64,000 nucleotides of DNA from Plasmodium brasilianum (taxonomy: Eukaryota; Apicomplexa; Aconoidasida; Haemosporida; Plasmodiidae): positions 240,001-304,000 of the forward strand of contig NC_090124.1 of assembly GCF_023973825.1 (NCBI RefSeq). Direction: 5' to 3'. The notes beneath the pieces were generated by a model that saw nothing but the letters and a program-made list of their open reading frames with translations, was not told the DNA's origin and did not search any database. This document shows positions 48,120 through 59,690 of this stretch, piece by piece; positions within the stretch are counted from its first letter, which is position 1; each line of letters opens with the position of its first letter. Both the position numbers and the translations under genes were made by a program.

Positions 48120-48460
48120 AAAAGGAAATAGGAAATAGAAAATAGAAAAAAGGAAATAGAAAATAGAAAAAAGGAAATAGAAAATAGAAAATAGAAAAAA
48201 GGAAATAGAAAATAGAAAATAGAAAAAAGGAAATAGAAAACAGAAAAAAGGAAATAGAAAATAGAAAACAGAAAAAAGGAAATAGAAAATAGAAAACAGA
48301 AAAAAGGAAATAGAAAATAGAAAACAGAAAAAAGGAAATAGAAAATAGAAAACAGAAAAAAGGAAATAGAAAATAGAAAACAAAAAAAAGGAAATAGAAA
48401 ATAGAAAACAAAAAAAAGGAAATAGAAAATAGAAAATAGAAAAAAGGAAATAGAAAAAAG
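48120..48460. repeat. A/G-rich minisatellite (ggaaatagaaaatagaaaac)
   Basis: About twelve copies of a variable-length purine-rich unit, with all purines on the + strand apart from the t of tag and an occasional c. It lies about 300 bases upstream of the PSS start region. Confidence 0.85.
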
Positions 48461-48650
48461 AATATATTAATTTTGTTTATACAATTCGTAAAACATATTC
48501 GAAATATCCTACTCGAAAATGTAAAGAAAAAATATATTGGCAAAAAAAAAACAAAAAAAAAGTTGTAGATATATATATCAAATATATGCTTATAAGCGTA
48601 TGTGTGTATATATATATACATGTGTATAGTTATGTAGTAATGTATTTTTG

Positions 48651-48681
<31 letters not shown>

Positions 48682-48774
48682 AATATGTATGGGCGTATTA
48701 GCGCATGTAAATAGAACATATCCTAATCTTATTTTTCCGTCGAAACATGAAAAAGAAAATCCTCTTAAATATGA

Positions 48775-49139
48775 ATGTCTTTCATAAATATACATATATA
48801 TAATATAATTGTGTTTCTTTTACAATTACAGAACATTAATCAACAAATATGTGTTACCATTTATTTTTATAGTTCGTTTAGCAACCTAGTCGATTTGAGA
48901 TATATATATAATATGTATACAATAACATATACTTATAAATATTACTATTTCCTTACAGGAGGTGTTACATTTTGGGGGCGTCACTGTCAGCGTCGCTTTT
49001 GTTATCATTTACAAATAATTTTTTAGATTTTCAAACGAAGCTTATTATGTTAGGATACTACTTCATTTTTATGTTCATTAATTAAACATACAAGCATACT
49101 AACACCAGACGTTTTTTTTTTGCTTAAGTATATAAATAT

Positions 49140-49198
<59 letters not shown>

Positions 49199-50492
49199 CC
49201 TCTTTTTATAGATCCCTGTTAACATTATTTTTTAACGTTTTAACGTTATCATGTGTTATGAAAAAATACGGAGATTCAGTCAAAAATGATATTGCCTCAT
49301 TGATTATAAATTTATGCATTATTTTTTATTTACCACTAATTTTGTTTATGCAATTTTTTGTAAAAAATAAAAAAGAAAAGATATAGAAAAAAAAAAAAAA
49401 AAAAAAAAAAAAATTAAGGCCAGAGCTAAAGCTATAATTATAAAAGAAACATTTGTAATTATTGATTATTACACATATATGTTTTTTTATATAAATTTTA
49501 TTTTTTCCCCTTTAGTCAACAAGTGAGGTAAAATCGTTTATCAAATATGTATTCCCTAGTGTAGTTTTTCACCCGTATGAAAAATCATATATGGAAAATT
49601 GTAACTCGTTCGAAAAAATACATGTACTAAAAAAAAAAAAATTGATGAAGAAAAAATAAATAATTAACCTTAAAATTTGAATATAATACTGCATATCATT
49701 CCTTTTTTTTTGTTTTTTTTAATCCCCTTTTTTGTTATATATTTTTTTTTTTTTATCGAAGGACAAATTTGACTTCTTTATAATAGCTCATTTATTTGGA
49801 TGGTTTGTTAAAGCATTTTCAGCTCGAAAATTTTATCTTTTACAAGCTAACAGTATAATATTTGAGTTATTAGAATTAAGATTTCAACATTTGCTTCCAA
49901 ACTTTTATGAATGTTGGTGGGATCATGTAAGTATCATGAAAGAGGCGAAAAAGATAAAAATAATAATACAAAAAAGGGAAATATATATATATATTCTACC
50001 TGTATTTTAGTATTGATCATGTGCAACTCTTTTTATATTAATTTTTCGGAACACCAAAAGTATTATGCATTAATATATATCTACATATCCATATATATAT
50101 GTGTGCATTTTTATACTTTACCCTTTTATAGATATTTTTGGATGTTGTAGGCTGCAATTTCATTGGAATTACATTGGGCATGTTATTTATAAAATATTTT
50201 AATATAGAAGTATGAAACTAAAATTATGACCAAGTCATGTATATAAGTATATACATATGATTTTTTTTTTATAAACTTATAACCTTATTTTGTTTTGTTA
50301 ATTTTGTAATCATTTTTTTTTTTTTTTTTAGTTATATAACTGGGAAGTTCCTGATAAAATTAAACCAAAAAACAAGAATATAATATTTCCAGCATTAGAC
50401 AGATTGTAATTTTATATGCATAAATAAATGTATACAATAATTTAGATATGCATTAATTCGCAATTTTGTATATTTACAAACATACGTACGTA

Positions 50493-50534
<42 letters not shown>

Positions 50535-51542
50535 ATTTTAATTTTTACCATTTTAAAACTAGCTTTTTTTTAAACCTTACCAAGTCATAATTTTTTTTTT
50601 TCCATAATATATATATACATATATTCATACATACATGTATACATATATACATATATCAATATTTTCAGGCTCCGGAAACTGTTTAAAAATAGTGGCACTT
50701 TGATCGCATATATTTCTTATTCTTTATTCTTAAATATTATTGATTTAAACTTCTTTTTTCTAAAGGCGCAATTACAGTTACTCGAAACAAATTTTTTAGT
50801 ATTAACACGAGAAGTCATAGTTATCATAATAGGATGTAATATTTTTAAAATATGTTTTAAATATTAAGCACGAAACAAAAAATATTCTGTAATTTTAAAT
50901 ATTAAGCTTTATCCATTTTTCTTTATTTCTTTTTAGTTAAGGGTGGCAAGCATTTATCGGAGGCATTTTCACAGGGGTAAAAAATATAATTTAATATATA
51001 TATATATATATATATTTATACATACATACATACATACATACATACATACATACATGTATGTGTGTGTATATGAATGTGTAAGTATATAAACGTACATGTA
51101 CTTATTTGTTAGCATTGTACATATATATAGTGTTTGCTATTTCTCTTATTTAATTTTTTTTCCCATTTTCCATTATTTTCATAGATTAAATACAAGACGA
51201 GTATTTTATCTTTTTTGTGCAAGTACATGTCTTCTATTAGAAGTCCTTTTGTCTGTAAGATGGATAGACAGCTTAGTATCCGATAAATCGGACCTAACTA
51301 ATATTAAGGTAAATCATTCTTACCACTACCTACAACATATATATTCTACTACGTATCCCATTATGTTTGTGATTGCTCTGCTGACCCTTCCCATGATTGT
51401 TCGTACCATGGTGTACACAATTAAGCCATATATTCTTTTGTTAATTATTTCCTTTTAATTGTTTTATTCTTTATAGATGATATGGTATTCCATAACAACT
51501 GTGTTATCGTTATTCGTGGGTTTACTTTACATTAACGAATGA
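48775..51542 (+). CDS. PSS: Phosphatidylserine synthase (base-exchange type), eleven exons
   Basis: This multi-pass ER membrane enzyme exchanges serine into phospholipid head groups. Exons: 48775-48914 (start uncertain), 48959-49048, 49212-49359, 49516-49623, 49762-49926, 50132-50209, 50332-50405, 50669-50835, 50942-50976, 51185-51308 and 51477-51542. The family core is clear: SEVKSFIKYVFPS, MENCNSFEKI, FDFFIIAHLFGWFVKAF, FELLELRFQHLLPNFYECWWDH and YNWEVPDKIK, as in animal PSS1/PSS2. Every junction keeps phase except that between 50976 and 51185, where four G bases at 50974-50977 leave one base too many. With three G bases the frame would continue (FTG then LNTRRVFYLF) and the total would be 397 residues. 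The first exon and the gttagg donor at 49049 rest on phase and alignment only. The enzyme is certain; the 5' end is not. Confidence 0.88.
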
Positions 51543-51800
51543 TCATCCTTGTAATTAATTAAAATAAACAAAAGGTGGAAAAAAGGCAGTAATTCGTATA
51601 AACAATACCTGGAAAAACTTTTTTATTTTTTGTTTTTAAATTTTAATTGCTTCAAATGAGTAGGTATTTTATTTATAATTTAAAAAAAAAAAAAAAAAAA
51701 AAAAATTTATATGATATTTAATTCATATACGTTACATTATATATGCATATATTTTATGTATTTATATGTATTATAATCTATATCTATATCTATATATCTA

Positions 51801-51842
<42 letters not shown>

Positions 51843-51979
51843 CTCGGCATATATGTATATGCTATATATATTTTAATACTTCCAAAAAGTGAGAACAAAA
51901 ATCAAATATAATATTATAAATCATATACACACCAATTTATTTCTTTGTTTTTCTTTTTTGTAATGGCATTAATATTTAT
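51543..51979. other. Convergent intergenic region
   Basis: This is the 3' flank of PSS and of the 310-residue protein gene. It contains poly-A at 51682-51704 and a tatctatatatatata tract (about 51779-51842). No coding sequence is seen. Confidence 0.6.
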
Positions 51980-52912
51980 TTAAAATAAAATATTTGACAA
52001 TTTTTTTATTTTGCACATATATGGATTATGTTGTATTATTAACGTACATTTTTTTATGCTTTGTACATTTTTGTAAATTTCATTCTGAATTAAACTATAA
52101 ATTTCCCTTTTTAATTTCAAGTCCTTTTCAATATAATATATAACAGCTATTAAAAAAAAAAAAATTTTAATTTCTTTGAAAAAATTAAAATTGTTATAAC
52201 TAATGGTACTGTAATAATCATATAGGAGGTATTTTTTAATTATTTTTTGAATATCCTTTTTTGTGTAAAATTTGGAAACAAATGTATCTTTTGCAAAAAA
52301 ATGTGTGCATTCATATTCGCAAATTTTATTTAAGGATACACAATCAGTAGTAAATGTGTTGTTTGCATTTAGTTCTTTTTTTATTTGATTTCTGGAACTA
52401 CTCCCACTGCTATCGTATCTTGTGCTATTCTCATTTTTCAATAAACATTTCTCAAACATGGTTTTATCAAAAGAAAATTTAAATATAAGTAAATAAAAGA
52501 ACAAAAACAGTTCTTTCAATATTTTCTTGTTTTCATCTATGTTCAAAAGTGTTAATGTGATACTTTTTATAATTTTTTCAACGCTGTTTAGTTTTTCTTT
52601 TAAATAATTTTCTTCTTTCTTTTTTTTTAAAAAATCGCTCAAATTTAATATATAATCACTGACATTTTTTTTTTTTGTTCCCTCAAAATGTGAACCTAAC
52701 ATATTAATTAAATTTTCCATGTTCAAAATTAATTTTACAAATAATTCCACAAAATTATTATTTATCTCTACATGTCTTTTTATATGCAATTTTACTGTAT
52801 TTATTGCATATGTAATATCTATCTTTTCTTTTTCTGATGATAGAAGTATATTTTTTACGAAATTATATTTAATATTTTTTTTTAATAAAATTACAATATC
52901 ACTATTATCCAT
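51980..52912 (-). CDS. Unknown 310-residue intracellular protein
   Basis: I do not recognise this gene. It is one uninterrupted exon with normal Plasmodium codon use, starting MDNSDIVILLKKNIKYNF and ending KKLSNILF. The sequence is rich in Lys, Ile, Leu and Asn and looks mainly helical. A hydrophobic stretch (LKELFLFFYLLIFKFSF, about residues 137-153) and another (IKIFFFLIAVIYYI, about 247-260) could be buried helices or weak membrane segments. No signal peptide is present. A Ser-rich linker (DSSGSSSRNQ) lies between the two halves. It sits between PSS and SRP receptor alpha, convergent with the former and divergent from the latter. Confidence 0.75.
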   Translation of the reverse strand: MDNSDIVILLKKNIKYNFVKNILLSSEKEKIDITYAINTVKLHIKRHVEINNNFVELFVKLILNMENLINMLGSHFEGTKKKNVSDYILNLSDFLKKKKEENYLKEKLNSVEKIIKSITLTLLNIDENKKILKELFLFFYLLIFKFSFDKTMFEKCLLKNENSTRYDSSGSSSRNQIKKELNANNTFTTDCVSLNKICEYECTHFFAKDTFVSKFYTKKDIQKIIKKYLLYDYYSTISYNNFNFFKEIKIFFFLIAVIYYIEKDLKLKREIYSLIQNEIYKNVQSIKKCTLIIQHNPYMCKIKKLSNILF

Positions 52913-53701
52913 CGCATACTACCTGTAGTTCCTTAACAACATAAAAAAAAAAAAAGAAAAAAATGTAACTTCTGAATATTTATTCTTTTACTGAGGGTTA
53001 AAAACATTTTATCATACTAATAATTGCTTAGCAATATACAAAAGACTAAAAAAAAACAAAAAACAAAAAAAGGGATAGAAAAAACTTGACAAAAGACTTT
53101 CAAAAAAATATATAACATAAATTGTATCATCACAGCAATATTTATACTATTTTTTTTTTAAATTTCAAAATATTGCGAATATTCTGTTTTTCCAACTACG
53201 CAGGGAGTTTTATATGCCATATACATCCATCCATCCATCCATTCAGAATTTCATTATGATAATTTTACACAACAATTCATATCACCCTCTTCAGCTAACA
53301 GTATGTACATGTGTGTACATATATATATGTATATGCCTCAACAATGTTTGATTTTTTCTCGTCTATCTTGCTGTATAGCCTTTTTACATATATCTTCACG
53401 CATTTATCAAATTTTGAAGTGTTCTGAAATCCACATAACGCATCATTGCACATTTTTATGCTTTTTTTTTTTTTTTTTTTTAATTTATTTACTTGCTCAT
53501 TTTATATGTACTATTATAATTAACCAGGTGTTATTCATAAATAAAAATTAAAAAGTTTTACTCTGATGTTAGTAACTAGTAAGTATGCAAAGCGGAAAAA
53601 CATAACATTTATCTTTCCTGTTTAGCTATGGCAGTAACACATACACATATATACATATGTATATAAAAATATACGCACAATGCTGTTTTTACAGAGGTAA
53701 A

Positions 53702-54010
53702 ATGAACTTTTTTATTTGTACCAATATTACTTATAAAGGAAAAAGCAAAGGAGAAAAACAGAACAAAACAAAACAAAAAAAAAGAAAGAACAAAAGAAAA
53801 AGAAAGATTCTCACTATTACTGATCTTCAGAAATGTTTTTTCATTTTTATTGGTTACTTGGTTATGACATACATATTTTTTAAACATTTTTCTTTTCTTT
53901 TCAAGTGCATAAAAAAAATTCCTCTACAATTGATAAAGCCTTTTGTGGAAGTTACATTTTTATGTTTCACCATTATTTTTTTACAATTTATTTTTTCGTT
54001 TGTTTTTTAA
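53702..54010 (+). CDS. Candidate small membrane protein, 102 residues
   Basis: An ATG at 53702 opens a 102-codon frame: MNFFICTNITYKGKSKG, a Lys-rich stretch, then two hydrophobic segments (about residues 50-65 and 85-102) separated by KCIKKIPLQLIKPFVEV. The second half is not simple repeat and could be a small two-span ER protein. It may equally be chance in T-rich DNA. No intron or homologue is evident and I do not recognise it. Confidence 0.3.
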   Translation: MNFFICTNITYKGKSKGEKQNKTKQKKRKNKRKRKILTITDLQKCFFIFIGYLVMTYIFFKHFSFLFKCIKKIPLQLIKPFVEVTFLCFTIIFLQFIFSFVF

Positions 54011-54109
54011 TTTCATTTCATCAATCGTTTTAATTAGATAGCCTATTTTTCACTTTTATTTTGTTATATAATTTATTTTTGCGTTACTTAAATTTATAAT
54101 TTATTTATT

Positions 54110-54265
54110 TTTTTATTCTACTTATTTTATTTTATTATTCTACTTATTTTATTTTATTATTCTACTTATTTTATTTTATTATTCTACTTATTTTATTTTA
54201 TTATTCTACTTATTTTATTTTATTATTCTACTTATTTTATTTTATTATTCTACTTATTTTATTTT
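54110..54265. repeat. 22-nt T-rich minisatellite
   Basis: Seven copies of attctacttattttattttatt-like units. Confidence 0.85.
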
Positions 54266-54308
54266 ATCTATTCATCTATTATTATTATTATTTTTTTTCT
54301 TTTTTTTT

Positions 54309-54345
<37 letters not shown>

Positions 54346-54709
54346 CCTTTTTTTTTGTTTTGTTTTCATTCTTAAAAACATGGGTCAGTAAACGCAGTTA
54401 CTAAATTATTTCAAAAGTCAGTTATTTTTACCTTTAAACTTTGTATATTAAAGGAATTTTTTTTTTTTTTTTTTATAAAAATTGTGTTTGTTATACAAAT
54501 GTGCTCCAATATATTATTTACGTAAGGTTACGTATTTTACATATATTATGTATATATTTTTATTTTAATTATTTTTTATTCACTTCCCATTTACCATTTA
54601 AGCACATCCGGATCAATGTATATATATGGATGTGCCATTAGGTACTGTTCAAGCGTGACACGTAACGCGTACCACCATTATTTTGTATGTACATCTTTTT
54701 ATATTATAC

Positions 54710-55040
54710 CTTTTTATATCTAAACTTTTTATATCTAAACTTTTTATATCTAAACTTTTTATATCTTACCCTTATATATCTTACCCTTATATATCTTACC
54801 CTTTTATCCCTTATATATCTTACCCTTTTATATCTTACCCTTTTATATCTTACCCTTTTATATCTTACCCTTTTATATCTTACCCTTTTATATCTTACCC
54901 TTTTATATCTTACCCTTTTATATCTTACCCTTTTATATCTTACCCTTTTATATCTTACCCTTTTATACCTTACCCTTTTATATCTTACCCTTTTATATCT
55001 TACCCTTTTATATCTTACCCTTTTATATCTTACCTTTTTA
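54710..55040. repeat. 15-nt minisatellite (tatcttaccctttta)
   Basis: About 22 copies, with atctaaacttttt variants at the left edge. The unit is divisible by three and lacks plus-strand stops, so two overlapping open frames of about 120 codons arise from the repeat alone. Confidence 0.92.
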
Positions 55041-55471
55041 TTTCGTTTTTTTAAGTTTTGACCTTTTTATTAATTTTTTTTTTATCGTTTTTAAAATATG
55101 CATGAAAAGAGGTCCTCTTTTAAAATGCAGTAGACTCGAACAAGCACACACACATATACACATATGTAGATATACATATATATGTACATATGTATGTACA
55201 TGTGGTATATTGAAAATGAGCATATTTTATGTGTCCTATATTTCACTTGCGTAGATGTATGTACAAACCGTTATTAGCACATTCCCCATATTGTATCAGT
55301 TCATATATATTTCCATTTTCATTTTGATTTTTTTTTTTTTTTTTTTTTTTCTTGCAATAATTTCCCTTTTAACATATTCAACACAAGTAATTTGCAGTAT
55401 ACCCCTTTGTATTACTCTTCCTCGTTCGCTTCTTATTCGTCCACATCCTTATCTTAAATGTATAAGAAAAA

Positions 55472-57214
55472 ATGATTGACGTAGTTAACATTTTTAGCAA
55501 AGGAGGTGTCATACTGTGGTCATACAGTTTTTACGAAATAGACGACGAGACTATAAGAACAATTGTAAAATATGTTTTAATTGAAGAGAAGTATGATGAG
55601 TTTTCAAAAAAGTATAACAAGTATCATGCCAAATGGAAACTGCTAAATGATATGGACATTGTTATTCTTATTATTTATCAAGGCATCCAAAATTCTGCAT
55701 ATTTAGATAATTTGTTTATAAAAATTAAAAAAACTTTTATAAAATTATTACCAAAAAATTTAGATTATTTTAACGTTGATTTACCTTTAAATTTCGATAG
55801 ACTCTTTTTAAAAATAGTAGAAGATATGGATAAAAATGTGGTAAATGTAAATATGAACAGTTCAGGTAAAAATAAACAGTCAAAAGGTAATAAATCAAGA
55901 AAGAAAAATGATAAAAGTGGTACAACTAGTCGAAGTAATCGAAATGATCGAAGTGATGAGAGTGACACAACCGATCTGAGTGAGGATGAAAATTATGACA
56001 AAAAAATCAAGGGACAAGGGGACGAAGAAGAGGAAGAAGAAAAAAAATTGCTTCTTAATGGAGAGGATAAGAGTTATTCTAATAATAAAAAAAAAAGCAA
56101 AATAAAAAAAACTGCCCGAGAATGGGAATTAAATCAAAAAATAACCAAAAAAGATATAGAAAAATTAGATTATTCTAAAAATGAAGAAAATATAAATCAT
56201 TATAATGATAAGAACAAACAGTATGCTGAAGGTGATTTTGAAGATTCAAGTGACTGTACTAGTGATACGAAAAATAATATTTTAAATAAACTAAATGATT
56301 CTTTTCTTAAAGTATTTTCGTATAATAGTAAAATAGAAGAAGAAGATATTGAAACCATTTTAGAAGGAATAAAAAATAAATTACTCTCAAAAAATGTAGC
56401 AGTAGGTATATGTGATACTTTAATAAATAGAATGAAAGAAAATTTAATAGGAAAACGAAAAACACTTTTTGCAATGAATGTTAAAAAAACAGTGTCAACT
56501 GTCTTATCTGATACTATACAATCTATACTTACTCCAAAAGATTCTGTAGATGTATTACGAGCAGCTTTAGAAGCTAAGTCATTAGGACAGTTATACTCTA
56601 TCGTTTTTTTAGGTGTAAATGGTGTTGGTAAATCAACGAATTTAGCTAAAGTTTGTTACTATTTAAAAAATAAAGGAAACTTAAAAATTATAATAGCAGC
56701 ATGTGATACATTTAGAGCAGGAGCAGTTGAACAGTTACGTATACATGCCAACTGTTTGAATGTTTTTTTATATGAAAAAGGATATGGAAAAGATGCTGCT
56801 GCTATTGCGAAAGAAGCAATTTTATATGCAAAAAAAGAAAATTATGATGTTATATTAATTGACACTGCTGGAAGAATGCAAGATAATGAACCTTTAATGA
56901 GATCTCTTGGCAAATTAATTTTAATTAATAATCCCAATTTAATTTTATTTGTTGGTGAAGCATTAGTTGGAAATGATGCCATAGATCAACTAAAAAAATT
57001 TAATCAAGCTTTAATGGATGCTACTTGTAACACAAATAAAAGGACAATCGACGGAATAATTTTAACCAAATTTGATACCGTTGATGATAAAGTAGGCACT
57101 GCACTGTCCATGGTTTATTTAACCGGGAAACCAATTGTTTTTGTAGGCGTAGGTCAAAAATATACACACTTAAAAAAATTTAATGTAAATATGGTCGTTA
57201 AGGCATTAAGTTAA
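55472..57214 (+). CDS. SRPRA: Signal recognition particle receptor subunit alpha
   Basis: SR-alpha is the GTPase at the ER membrane that docks SRP-ribosome complexes to the translocon. The 580-residue single-exon ORF has the N-terminal SRX/longin-like domain (MIDVVNIFSKGGVILWSYSF, about residues 1-125), which anchors it to SR-beta, then a charged Lys/Asp/Ser linker. The C-terminal NG domain follows: G1 GVNGVGKSTN starting at residue 381, DTFRAGAVEQLR at about 412, DTAGRMQDNEPLM at about 463 and TKFD at about 530, with the ending GVGQKYTHLKKFN typical of FtsY/SR-alpha. Length is a little below human SR-alpha (638). No membrane segment is needed because anchoring goes through SR-beta. Confidence 0.96.
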   Translation: MIDVVNIFSKGGVILWSYSFYEIDDETIRTIVKYVLIEEKYDEFSKKYNKYHAKWKLLNDMDIVILIIYQGIQNSAYLDNLFIKIKKTFIKLLPKNLDYFNVDLPLNFDRLFLKIVEDMDKNVVNVNMNSSGKNKQSKGNKSRKKNDKSGTTSRSNRNDRSDESDTTDLSEDENYDKKIKGQGDEEEEEEKKLLLNGEDKSYSNNKKKSKIKKTAREWELNQKITKKDIEKLDYSKNEENINHYNDKNKQYAEGDFEDSSDCTSDTKNNILNKLNDSFLKVFSYNSKIEEEDIETILEGIKNKLLSKNVAVGICDTLINRMKENLIGKRKTLFAMNVKKTVSTVLSDTIQSILTPKDSVDVLRAALEAKSLGQLYSIVFLGVNGVGKSTNLAKVCYYLKNKGNLKIIIAACDTFRAGAVEQLRIHANCLNVFLYEKGYGKDAAAIAKEAILYAKKENYDVILIDTAGRMQDNEPLMRSLGKLILINNPNLILFVGEALVGNDAIDQLKKFNQALMDATCNTNKRTIDGIILTKFDTVDDKVGTALSMVYLTGKPIVFVGVGQKYTHLKKFNVNMVVKALS

Positions 57215-58199
57215 CCTAGCCTCTCACCTGTAATAATGTTACTCAGCCAGCGAAAATATAAACAAACTGGGAACGCTGCATTACATAATAAAAATTAACG
57301 CAGAATTACACAATAATTAACGTAGCTTAGGGTGGGATTAGCAATACAGTAAATGACTCGTAAAACAAGCAACGAGAGAACAAATTATACTAAAAAAAAA
57401 AAAAAGCAAATAAAAAAAGTTATGAAAAATTGCACCAAACACCTGTACTGTTCAGAAAAAACAAGAAAAAAAAAAAAAAAAAAAGACTGTATTTTATGAA
57501 TGTTGAGAAAAATTAATCAAAAAATAAGCAAGAAGTTTTTAAGTATATATAGTAGTTCACTTTCTGTTCCTTTTTTTTTTGTTTTGTTTTTTCTTTTTTT
57601 TGGAACAAAAATATTTTAATCCGAATGTGACCATCGATTGAAACGGATAAAAAGGAGAAAAAATACATTGACGTATATGTGTATGTATGTATGTATATGT
57701 ATATATATATATATATGAACGAATAAGATATATTAATGTAAAAAGGAAAAACAAAATCAAGATAGCATTTTCATAAGTATATAATTCAAGTTGTTCACTA
57801 ATACCATTATATATTGCGCATAAAATTGTATTGAATTAAGGTTTATTTTAAAAAATCTTTGATAAAAACGTTCTATGTTTTATATGGAATATGTTCACAT
57901 CATATATATATCAAAAAGTTCGCGTAAGTACGAATAAGATTTATTTGTGGGTGTATATATATGTATATATGCAAATTTTCGTGTTAATTCGTATGTGTTT
58001 ATTTATGCCTGTTTGTTTGTGGGCTTATGTGTATATATGCTTACGAATATGTGTGTATTTGAATAAATAATTAAAATGTTTTCATTCGGAAACTATATCC
58101 ATTGTTCTTTGTCTTTATCTCATTTCCAGTTTCCAACTTTTCATTTTGCATTTCTTATTTCCTACTTTTTCTTTTTTTTTGGTACTTTAATTATATACA

Positions 58200-58233
<34 letters not shown>

Positions 58234-58755
58234 ACCTTTTAACAACAACTAACTTATGTTAGTTCTAAAAAATTGCACATTAAAACTGCTTTCAACGAGG
58301 GAGGATATATTCATCTTTTTTGGTGGACCCACATATATATACATTTATTTACCCAATTTAAGCTTTTATTTAATCACACCCATTTACTTATCTTTTTCCG
58401 TAATGAGTACATGGAAACGACACTAAACGGTACCTAAGGGAAATTTTTTTTTGCATATATACGTTATGAAATATCATAAGACTGGATTGAAATATTAATT
58501 ATTGCACCCGTAGCTGACAATTGGACTATTCTGTTTAGCATAACTGCTCGTAATATACGTGTCATATGTGCACAAACATACGTATGTACATATAAACATT
58601 TATATGTACGTATACACATACCTGTACTTATTTTCACAAAACTAATAATAATCAAGTTAGCACATATTGGGATAAATTGCCTAACAGTCCATCGGATTTA
58701 TTCAAATTTTTTAAACATAAAAAATCTAAGTCAGTCATGGAAAATAATTTTAATT

Positions 58756-58787
<32 letters not shown>

Positions 58788-59234
58788 TTTCTTTAGTGTT
58801 TCTGTTTTTATAATTCTTCTTCATTTGGAATGAAAAGAATGAACACCATTAAAAAAATAAAATAAAAAAAAAAAAATAAAATAAAAAATAAAAAATAAAA
58901 TAAAAAATAAAAAATAAAAAATAAAATAAAAAATAAAAAAAAAAAATAAAAAATAAAAAAAATAAAAATAAAAATAAAAAATAAAAAATAAATGAATGTA
59001 TAACACATACTATATATTATATAACATGTGTAAGAACAGGAAAAGATGTCAGAAAGGAGCTTTAACTATCTCTTTTTTTTTTTTGAAAAAACAGGGTAAC
59101 AAACATAAAATTAAGTAATGTGCGTGTGAATGTGTGAGTGTGTATGTCTATTTCTATGTCTATGTGTACGTGTGTATGTACTTCATATTTATGTAACTCC
59201 TTATGTGTAAGAAAAACGTGGGGCCCTTGAATCC
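57215..59234. other. Convergent intergenic region
   Basis: SR-alpha (+) and nucleoside diphosphate kinase (-) converge. It contains TA tracts (57698-57715, 58204-58231), a poly-T run (58758-58786) and an aaaaataaaat array (about 58850-58992) that opens low-complexity minus-strand frames. No coding exon is supported. Confidence 0.6.
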
Positions 59235-59690
59235 TTAGGACTGAACATAAACCCAGGAGTTCGTGTGATGTTTCCATTGCACTAATTCATCTGCTTTAAA
59301 CCATATATTAATTTCTCTGTTAGCTGATGCAACTGAGTCACTACCGTGAATTGCATTCCTACTTACTTCTAAGCAGTAATCTCCTCGAATACTTCCTGTG
59401 TTACTGTTTAATGGGTTCGTTTCACCTATCATTTTTCTACCTTGCTTTACAATTTCCATTCCCTCCCAAACCATAGCTACAACAGGTCCCTTACTCATAT
59501 AATCTACTAAGGTATTAAAAAAAGGCTTGTCAGACAACTCCTTATAATGTTCCTTTAGTATTTCCTTTGTTGGATTTAACATTTTTAAAGCTATCAATTT
59601 ATACCCCTTTCTTTCAAAACGCTTTATTATTACACCAACTAATCCTCTCTGTACACCGTCAGGTTTAACCATAATAAAACTCTTTTCCAT
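59235..59690 (-). CDS. NDK: Nucleoside diphosphate kinase
   Basis: This enzyme transfers the terminal phosphate from ATP to nucleoside diphosphates through a phospho-histidine. It is a single exon of 151 residues, the usual length. The start [19 protein letters not shown] is the conserved first strand and helix. The active-site His is residue 115 in RNAIHGSDS, and the Kpn-loop region [11 protein letters not shown] is present. It lacks a targeting peptide, so it should be cytosolic. The C-terminal end (NSWVYVQS) is slightly longer than the typical YE end. Nothing looks broken. Confidence 0.97.
   Translation of the reverse strand: MEKSFIMVKPDGVQRGLVGVIIKRFERKGYKLIALKMLNPTKEILKEHYKELSDKPFFNTLVDYMSKGPVVAMVWEGMEIVKQGRKMIGETNPLNSNTGSIRGDYCLEVSRNAIHGSDSVASANREINIWFKADELVQWKHHTNSWVYVQS

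Larger units (their letters stand above)
43042..48774. other. 5.7 kb divergent gene-free interval
   Basis: This is the longest gap in the window, between the Asn-rich gene (-) and phosphatidylserine synthase (+). It contains a 12-nt tgaatatacaaa array (43380-43560), a 22-nt aaaaatattgagaaaaaagt array (44250-44500), long TA tracts (44970-45020, 45190-45217, 45535-45560, 46444-46482, 46915-46950), a 61-nt poly-A (46093-46153), a 23-nt T-rich array (47830-47985) and a ggaaatagaaaataga array (48120-48460). I see no exon-like stretch with balanced codons. Long leaders or a non-coding RNA cannot be excluded. Confidence 0.55.
52913..55471. other. Divergent intergenic region with poly-T and 15-nt array
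   Basis: It contains upstream sequences for the 310-residue protein (-) and SR-alpha (+), a candidate small ORF at 53702, a 22-nt attctacttattttattttatt array (54110-54265), long poly-T (54311-54345) and the 15-nt array at 54710-55040. Apart from the candidate ORF I see no gene. Confidence 0.55.

Noticed and set aside
48043..48621. 192-codon minus-strand Phe/Leu-rich frame
   Set aside because: Pure by-product of the ggaaatagaaaataga array.
43042..48774. Centromere
   Set aside because: The interval is AT-rich but made of several unrelated minisatellites, and the matching chromosome 13 block is, as far as I recall, far from the P. falciparum centromere.
54683..55061. Two overlapping plus-strand frames of about 123 codons (Ile-Ser-Tyr-Pro and Leu-Tyr-Leu-Thr repeats)
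   Set aside because: They exist only because the 15-nt unit is divisible by three and lacks stops; both frames are equally open and neither has gene context.
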